A stretch of 64,000 bases of DNA. Origin: Bradyrhizobium jicamae (GTDB lineage: Bacteria; Pseudomonadota; Alphaproteobacteria; Rhizobiales; Xanthobacteraceae). The position numbers and the translations under genes were made by a program. The stretch is from NCBI RefSeq assembly GCF_018130215.1, contig NZ_JAFCKQ010000010.1, forward strand, positions 1-64,000, given 5' to 3'. The notes below the pieces were generated by a model. The model did not search any database, was not told the origin of the DNA, and saw nothing but the letters and a program-made list of their open reading frames with translations. Shown piece by piece: positions 62,297-64,000 of the stretch (position 1 is its first letter; each line of letters opens with the position of its first letter).

Positions 62297-63075
62297 GACT
62301 TCGCTCCCGCATAGGGCCTGAACCAGGCGAGGCCGTCCGTGGTGTTGCCGCGCGGATTGTATTCGCAGCCGACGAAGCCGTCATAGCCCAGCCGGTCGAG
62401 CTCTTCGAACAGGAACGGATAGTTCAGCTCTTCGCCGTCGGGCTCGTTGCGCGAGGGGATCGAGGCGATCTGGATGTGTCCGATGATCGGCATCATCTCG
62501 CGCAACCGCATCGTCACGTCGCCATGGATGATCTGGCAGTGATAGATGTCGAATTGCAGCTTGAGGTTCGGGATTCTGAGCTCGTTGATCAGGTCGCGGG
62601 CGAACAGGAAGTCGTTGAGGAAGTAGCCGGGCACGTTGCGCGGATTGATCGGCTCGATCACGACGTCGAGGCCATGAGGTGCAAGGAATTCCGCGGCATG
62701 GGCGACGGATTTGCGGAAGGCCGCGACCGCCTTGGGGTCATTGAGGTCGGCAATGCCGGCCATCAGATGCAGCCGCTTGACGCCGGTCGCCTGTGCATAG
62801 GGCAGCGCGGTTGTCAGGCTCTGCTGCAATGCGGCAAAGTGATCCGGACGCGCCGCAAAGCCCCGCTCGCCGGCCTTCCAGTCGCCCGGCGGCAGGTTGA
62901 ACAGCGCCTGCGTCAGGCCGTTGCCATGCAGCCGCTTGCCGATCTCGTCGGCAGGATACTCGTAAGGAAACAGGAATTCGACCGCGGCAAAACCCGCCTT
63001 CGCTGCGGCCTCGAAGCGGTCGAGGAACGGGACCTCGTTGAACATCATGGAAAGATTGGCGGCAAAGCGGGGCAT
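62293..63075 (-). CDS. otnI: 2-oxo-tetronate isomerase (hydroxypyruvate isomerase family)
   Basis: A 260-residue TIM-barrel isomerase turning 2-oxo-tetronate into 3-oxo-tetronate for OtnK. Family segments are MPRFAANLSMMFNEVPFLDR, AVEFLFPYEYP, HLMAGIADLND, the acidic metal ligands in DVVIEPINPRNVPGY and LQFDIYHCQ, and GCEYNPRGNTTDGLAWF. Its start is 12 nt after the ltnD stop. Plain hydroxypyruvate isomerase (Hyi) is the alternative, but the neighbours favour OtnI. Confidence 0.9.
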   Translation of the reverse strand: MPRFAANLSMMFNEVPFLDRFEAAAKAGFAAVEFLFPYEYPADEIGKRLHGNGLTQALFNLPPGDWKAGERGFAARPDHFAALQQSLTTALPYAQATGVKRLHLMAGIADLNDPKAVAAFRKSVAHAAEFLAPHGLDVVIEPINPRNVPGYFLNDFLFARDLINELRIPNLKLQFDIYHCQIIHGDVTMRLREMMPIIGHIQIASIPSRNEPDGEELNYPFLFEELDRLGYDGFVGCEYNPRGNTTDGLAWFRPYAGAKS

Positions 63076-63087
63076 CGTTCGGTCCTC

Positions 63088-64000
63088 TTACTTGTTCTCG
63101 CCGGGCAATTTCGTGCCGGTGACCTGCGCGTACATCCGCGCCACCGAGGCGTCGTCGTCGCGGCCCATGCCGGCGGCCGACGTCATCAGGAACATCTGCA
63201 GTGCCGCGGCCGAGACCGGCACCGGGAAGCGCGCGGTGCGCGCCATGTCCTGGATGATGCCGAGATCCTTGACGAAGATCTCGACCGCGCTGCGCGGCGC
63301 GTAGTCGCCGTCGAGCACATGCGGCATGCGGTTCTCGAACATCCAGGAATTGCCGGCGGAGGCCGTGATCACCTCGTAGACTTTCCGGATGTCGAGGCCC
63401 TGCTTCGCCGCGAAGGCGATCGCCTCCGAGGCGGCCGCGATATGCACGCCGGCAAGCAGCTGGTTGATCATCTTGAACGCCGCGCCCTGCCCCGCCGCAT
63501 CGCCGAGTTCGTAGAGCTTTGCGGCCATCGCATCCAGCGCCGGCCGCGCCTTCGCGAACGCCGCCGCGCTGCCGGAGGCCAGGATCGTAAGCTCGCCCTG
63601 CGCGGCGCGTTGCGCGCCGCCGGAGATCGGGGCGTCGAGATAGTGCCGGCCGGTCGCCTCGAGCTGCCTTGCCAGTCGCCGCGCGATATCCGGGTCCATG
63701 GTCGCGGAGGAGATGAAGACGGCGTCATTGGCGAGCGTCTCGGCAACGCCGCCCGCGCCGAACAGGATGGCTTCGGTCTGGGCAGCGTTGACGACGACGC
63801 TGACGACGATATCAGCGTCCTTGGCCGCCTCGGCCGGCGTCCTTGCGCCCTTGCCGCCGTCGGCGACAAATCGCGCGACCGCATCGCCCGAGACGTCGCA
63901 GCCGGTGACCTCGAAGCCGGCGCGCTTCAGCGACGTCGCCATGCCGTATCCCATCGAGCCCAGCCCGATGACGGCGACGCGCGGTTTGGCGGAACTGGAC
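63088..64000 (-). CDS. ltnD: L-threonate dehydrogenase (3-hydroxyisobutyrate dehydrogenase family), 5' end outside the window
   Basis: The first codons lie beyond position 64000; the frame reads in through SSSAKPRVAVIGLGSMGYGM, which contains the NAD loop GLGSMG. The later parts are complete: SGGAQRAAQGELTILASG (substrate loop), catalytic Lys in FKMINQLLAGVHIAAASEAI, and KDLGIIQDMAR. The family oxidises 3-hydroxy acids; with otnI and otnK directly downstream, oxidation of L-threonate (or a related tetronate) to 2-oxo-tetronate is the likely step. D-glycerate/tartronate semialdehyde reductases are related alternatives. Confidence 0.88.
   Translation of the reverse strand, partial: SSSAKPRVAVIGLGSMGYGMATSLKRAGFEVTGCDVSGDAVARFVADGGKGARTPAEAAKDADIVVSVVVNAAQTEAILFGAGGVAETLANDAVFISSATMDPDIARRLARQLEATGRHYLDAPISGGAQRAAQGELTILASGSAAAFAKARPALDAMAAKLYELGDAAGQGAAFKMINQLLAGVHIAAASEAIAFAAKQGLDIRKVYEVITASAGNSWMFENRMPHVLDGDYAPRSAVEIFVKDLGIIQDMARTARFPVPVSAAALQMFLMTSAAGMGRDDDASVARMYAQVTGTKLPGENK

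Noticed and set aside
1..64000. tRNA, rRNA or riboswitch genes
   Set aside because: No cloverleaf-like sequence, rRNA segment or known riboswitch core was recognised by reading; a covariance search would be needed to be certain.

Overview
The window reads as chromosomal DNA of a GC-rich alphaproteobacterium, most likely Bradyrhizobium or a close relative. Three observations point there: GC-rich wobble positions throughout, gene families typical of that group, and many copies of short palindromic intergenic repeats. This is an inference from hand reading, not from a database search. No rRNA, tRNA, CRISPR array, phage or insertion sequence was seen. Genes are densely packed, and many neighbours overlap by 4-14 nt.

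Layout. (1) 346-8557: a membrane diguanylate cyclase, then a three-gene operon on the minus strand: transglutaminase-DUF2126, circularly permuted ATP-grasp fused to alpha-E, and a second transglutaminase. This is a predicted peptide ligation/cleavage system with no settled function. (2) 8718-13486: a minus-strand operon (Ldh-type dehydrogenase, HpcH/HpaI aldolase, UxaA-type dehydratase) that looks like a sugar-acid route, with a divergent GntR/FCD regulator carrying two winged-helix domains. (3) 13516-20566: homoprotocatechuate meta-cleavage cluster (hpaR, then hpaH-hpaF-hpaE-hpaD-hpaG) followed by a ThDP-dependent enzyme. (4) 20645-23320: an MFS transporter, alkB, and a second 2OG-Fe(II) oxygenase that an in-frame amber codon cuts 34 codons short. 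(5) 23521-30197: a complete branched-chain-amino-acid-type ABC transporter operon ending in an amidase and a DUF2848 protein, suggesting uptake and hydrolysis of an amide.

(6) 30407-56208: about 26 kb dominated by acyl-CoA chemistry, with PEP carboxylase in the middle. It contains two CoA ligases, three crotonases with different active sites, three SDRs (one HSD17B4-like, one dienoyl-CoA-reductase-like), two acyl-CoA dehydrogenases, two thiolase-fold proteins without an obvious nucleophilic cysteine, a phosphotransferase with its DUF6285 partner, a Baeyer-Villiger-type monooxygenase and a nitronate monooxygenase. The phosphotransferase, DUF6285 and ACAD11-like set resembles the LvaA/LvaB/LvaC route for 4-hydroxyacyl-CoA. 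(7) 56292-60657: an RND efflux permease and its adaptor. (8) 61007 to the window edge: otnK, otnI and a truncated ltnD, for four-carbon sugar-acid (threonate/erythronate) catabolism.

Between the genes lie at least seven families of palindromic repeat or terminator-like elements, several present two or three times. The most notable single observation is the amber codon at 22676-22678, with preserved family sequence in the same frame after it. The least understood system is the transglutaminase/ATP-grasp/alpha-E operon.
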